Notes under the pieces: generated by a model
Seen by the model: only the letters and a program-made list of their open reading frames with translations
The model's database searches: none
What the model was told of the DNA's origin: nothing
Assembly: GCA_900660155.1 (NCBI GenBank)
Contig: CABFPE010000035.1
Location: 1,915,986 to 1,948,918 of the forward strand
Length of the DNA: 32,933 bases
Source of the DNA: Hofstenia miamia
Taxonomy: Eukaryota; Xenacoelomorpha; Acoela; Hofsteniidae
Direction: 5' to 3'
Translations under genes and position numbers: made by a program
In this document: in pieces, positions 31,401-32,933 of the stretch
How the letters are laid out: every line of letters begins with the position of its first letter
Numbering within the stretch: the first letter of the stretch is position 1

Positions 31401-31930
31401 TACATGGAATATATAAAACACTTTATCAATGTAGAAATTGAAATTCTGTATCCTATAAGAAAAGTTCTTTACATTGTCAATTCCAATACTACACCTGAAA
31501 TCAAAGAAAAAAACAAATTTTATTTGAGTAAAAGGTAAAATTCCTCTTTTGATTTTCTACCAAACACAATTGATGCTTTTAGACGTCCTAAATGTATTAC
31601 TCTTATTTTTTACAAGTATCAAATTAATGAGAAATTGGAATATTCTTCTCAATGTGCAAATACTCACATATCTTTTGATAAAAACTCTGAAATACATGAA
31701 CTTTTACCTAATATCTATTGTTATTATCCAATTGAAGTTATTAACTTGGTTTACAATTCTTTAAATATTGTATATTTTATTTGAGAATATAATTTGTTTC
31801 TTTGTGATTTACATCAACAATTCAATTGTGTTAGTATGGCTGCTAAACATTCTCAAGTATCTATTGATTTTATTTACATTGAAGGCTCAGATATTGATAT
31901 GCCTTTGTTTTTTGAAATTTTAAAAAACTC
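31401..31930 (+). pseudogene. ORF3 N-terminal region of P3
   Basis: This follows integrase in the same open frame (31296-31538) with only about 30 residues between the GPF/Y module and the start of similarity. NVEIEILYPIRK aligns with the IDGETLHPYFIGT region of M. IDAFRRPKCITLIFY aligns with DANNRPKVNVIISY, and NTHISFDK with STVHIIFDD. VSIDFIYIEGSDIDMP aligns with the KVVIITISTNKDIPEH region. Similarity is weak but ordered. One stop (about 31536) and small indels interrupt it. Function unknown. Confidence 0.6.
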
Positions 31931-32811
31931 TTGAAAATTTCTTTATTTTTCATTTATCAGATTATGTGGTATTAAATAATAATTTCACTGATAACAGTAT
32001 TTTGAAGATGATCTATACAAATAGTTTACATCATATTAAATTTTAGTTGGTATGCACAGACAGTAGAATTACTAGACAAAACAAGTTCCATCTCTGCAGA
32101 ACCCAATACTTCAAACATAAATAGATGCATAGCATTATTCTCAGGTGTCATAGATACCATATGATCAAATACAATAAAAAAGAATGATAAATTCTACAAT
32201 ATTGGAAATAGACTCAACCCAAAGTTCTTTTAAGATGTGGAAATATCTTTATTGACAAGATTGAAGAACAATCCTCAATAAGATATATTTTTTTAAAGAC
32301 ACTGAAGTTAATCATATGCTAACACATACTTTTCAAGAACAGCCTCCTGATCTTCCATTAGATATTACATTAGCTCATGCCTCAGACTACAATGCTAAAC
32401 TTATTCTAATTACTGTAAGAAAAAGTTTACTACTATATCAAAGACTTTCTGAACTTTCTTACACCTAAAATTTTGGAACTCAGACAATCAACCATTATTG
32501 CTAAATTATTTCAACATGAAAAATGGATTAATAGTCATTGCTTCAGGTACAGCAATGCTACTTGTCATCAATATTGATCACCAGAAACAAATTTTGTATC
32601 AGCATGGTTGATGTAGGTCTTAGGGGAGTAAAGTTATATTTGTACATATGATGACAATGCTCTGTAGCCTTTCAACTTTCAATAAGCTTACTGAAGGAAA
32701 CTATGCTTTCCTTGGTTCTGCATTGGCCAGAGGAAATCAACTATCAGAAGAACTACAATATTCTTTCTTCATGTATATTTTATAGGATATTTTTTATGAA
32801 TAGAGGAACTT
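31931..32811 (+). pseudogene. Probable continuation of P3 ORF3, unrecognisable
   Basis: Plus-strand frames contain short protein-like stretches (for example HTFQEQPPDLPLDITLAHAS near 32325-32385) in the expected position of the ORF3 middle part. I could not align them convincingly with M or P2. All frames are closed by many stops. Confidence 0.35.
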
Positions 32812-32819
32812 AACATAAA

Positions 32820-32820
<1 letters not shown>

Positions 32821-32852
<32 letters not shown>
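32821..32852 (-). repeat. (ATT)n microsatellite, about 10 units
   Basis: A perfect run of ATT units. On the minus strand it is an (AAT)n tail directly after non-repetitive GC-richer sequence, which is how several LINE groups end. Confidence 0.85.
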
Positions 32853-32854
<2 letters not shown>

Positions 32855-32933
32855 GTCTGCTCTCACTGAGGACAGTCTGTTTAGCAGCGTGCTCCGTAAT
32901 GCAATCATTACGCAACTATTCAGTGGCATTACG
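32853..32933 (-). mobile_element. Possible retroposon 3' end with hairpin (runs off the window)
   Basis: Sequence composition changes sharply after the (ATT)n run. A perfect 7-bp hairpin, CGTAATG-caat-CATTACG, lies at 32895-32912, and a third copy of the arm (GCATTACG) ends the window. Read on the minus strand this would be a retroposon 3' end followed by an (AAT)n tail inserted in P3. Too little is present to name a family. Confidence 0.4.

Overview
This is eukaryotic nuclear DNA, most likely from an AT-rich invertebrate animal. The evidence is the set of decayed Ty3/Gypsy LTR retrotransposons plus a CR1/L2-like LINE with a microsatellite tail. A sponge or cnidarian would fit, but the species cannot be read from the sequence. 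I found no host gene, tRNA, rRNA, CRISPR array or prokaryotic operon. The window is a transposon graveyard: four related Gypsy copies (called P1, M, P2 and P3 here), one LINE, several LTRs and two possible short retroposon ends.

Layout. P1 (+, 1-4540) has a 5' LTR, primer-binding site, gag, protease, linker and the first part of RT, and stops abruptly where an LTR of M begins. M (-, 19473 to 4541) is the most complete copy. Its 5' LTR is 18342-19473. Gag, protease, RT (interrupted by a 564-base N gap at 14797-15360), RNase H, integrase and a long third ORF follow, then a polypurine tract and the 3' LTR at 4541-5635. A LINE (-, about 14334-10796) is inserted in M between RNase H and integrase. 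P2 (+, 19474-27380) is an older, more divergent Gypsy copy with protease, RT lacking its palm, RNase H, integrase and the third ORF. It abuts a reversed LTR fragment at 27381. P3 (+, about 30600-32800) is an integrase C-terminus joined in frame to the start of the same third ORF. The window ends in an (ATT)n tail with a hairpin, probably a reversed retroposon 3' end.

How the genes work together. Gag would form the particle, protease would mature it, RT/RNase H would copy the RNA from a tRNA primer and integrase would insert the DNA. All copies are now inactive. The most interesting item is the third ORF between integrase and the 3' LTR. It is about 990 codons long in M and colinear with a divergent relative in P2; its N-terminal part also occurs in P3. 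I recognise no known family and see no envelope-like membrane segment. In M it runs through the polypurine tract and stops inside the LTR edge, while gag opens inside the other LTR edge, so the coding capacity spans the whole internal region.

Assembly caution. Single Ns at 24739, 25223 and 26036 bracket near-identical copies of nearby sequence. The duplicated blocks at 24740-25222 and 25224-26035 are probably scaffolding artefacts.
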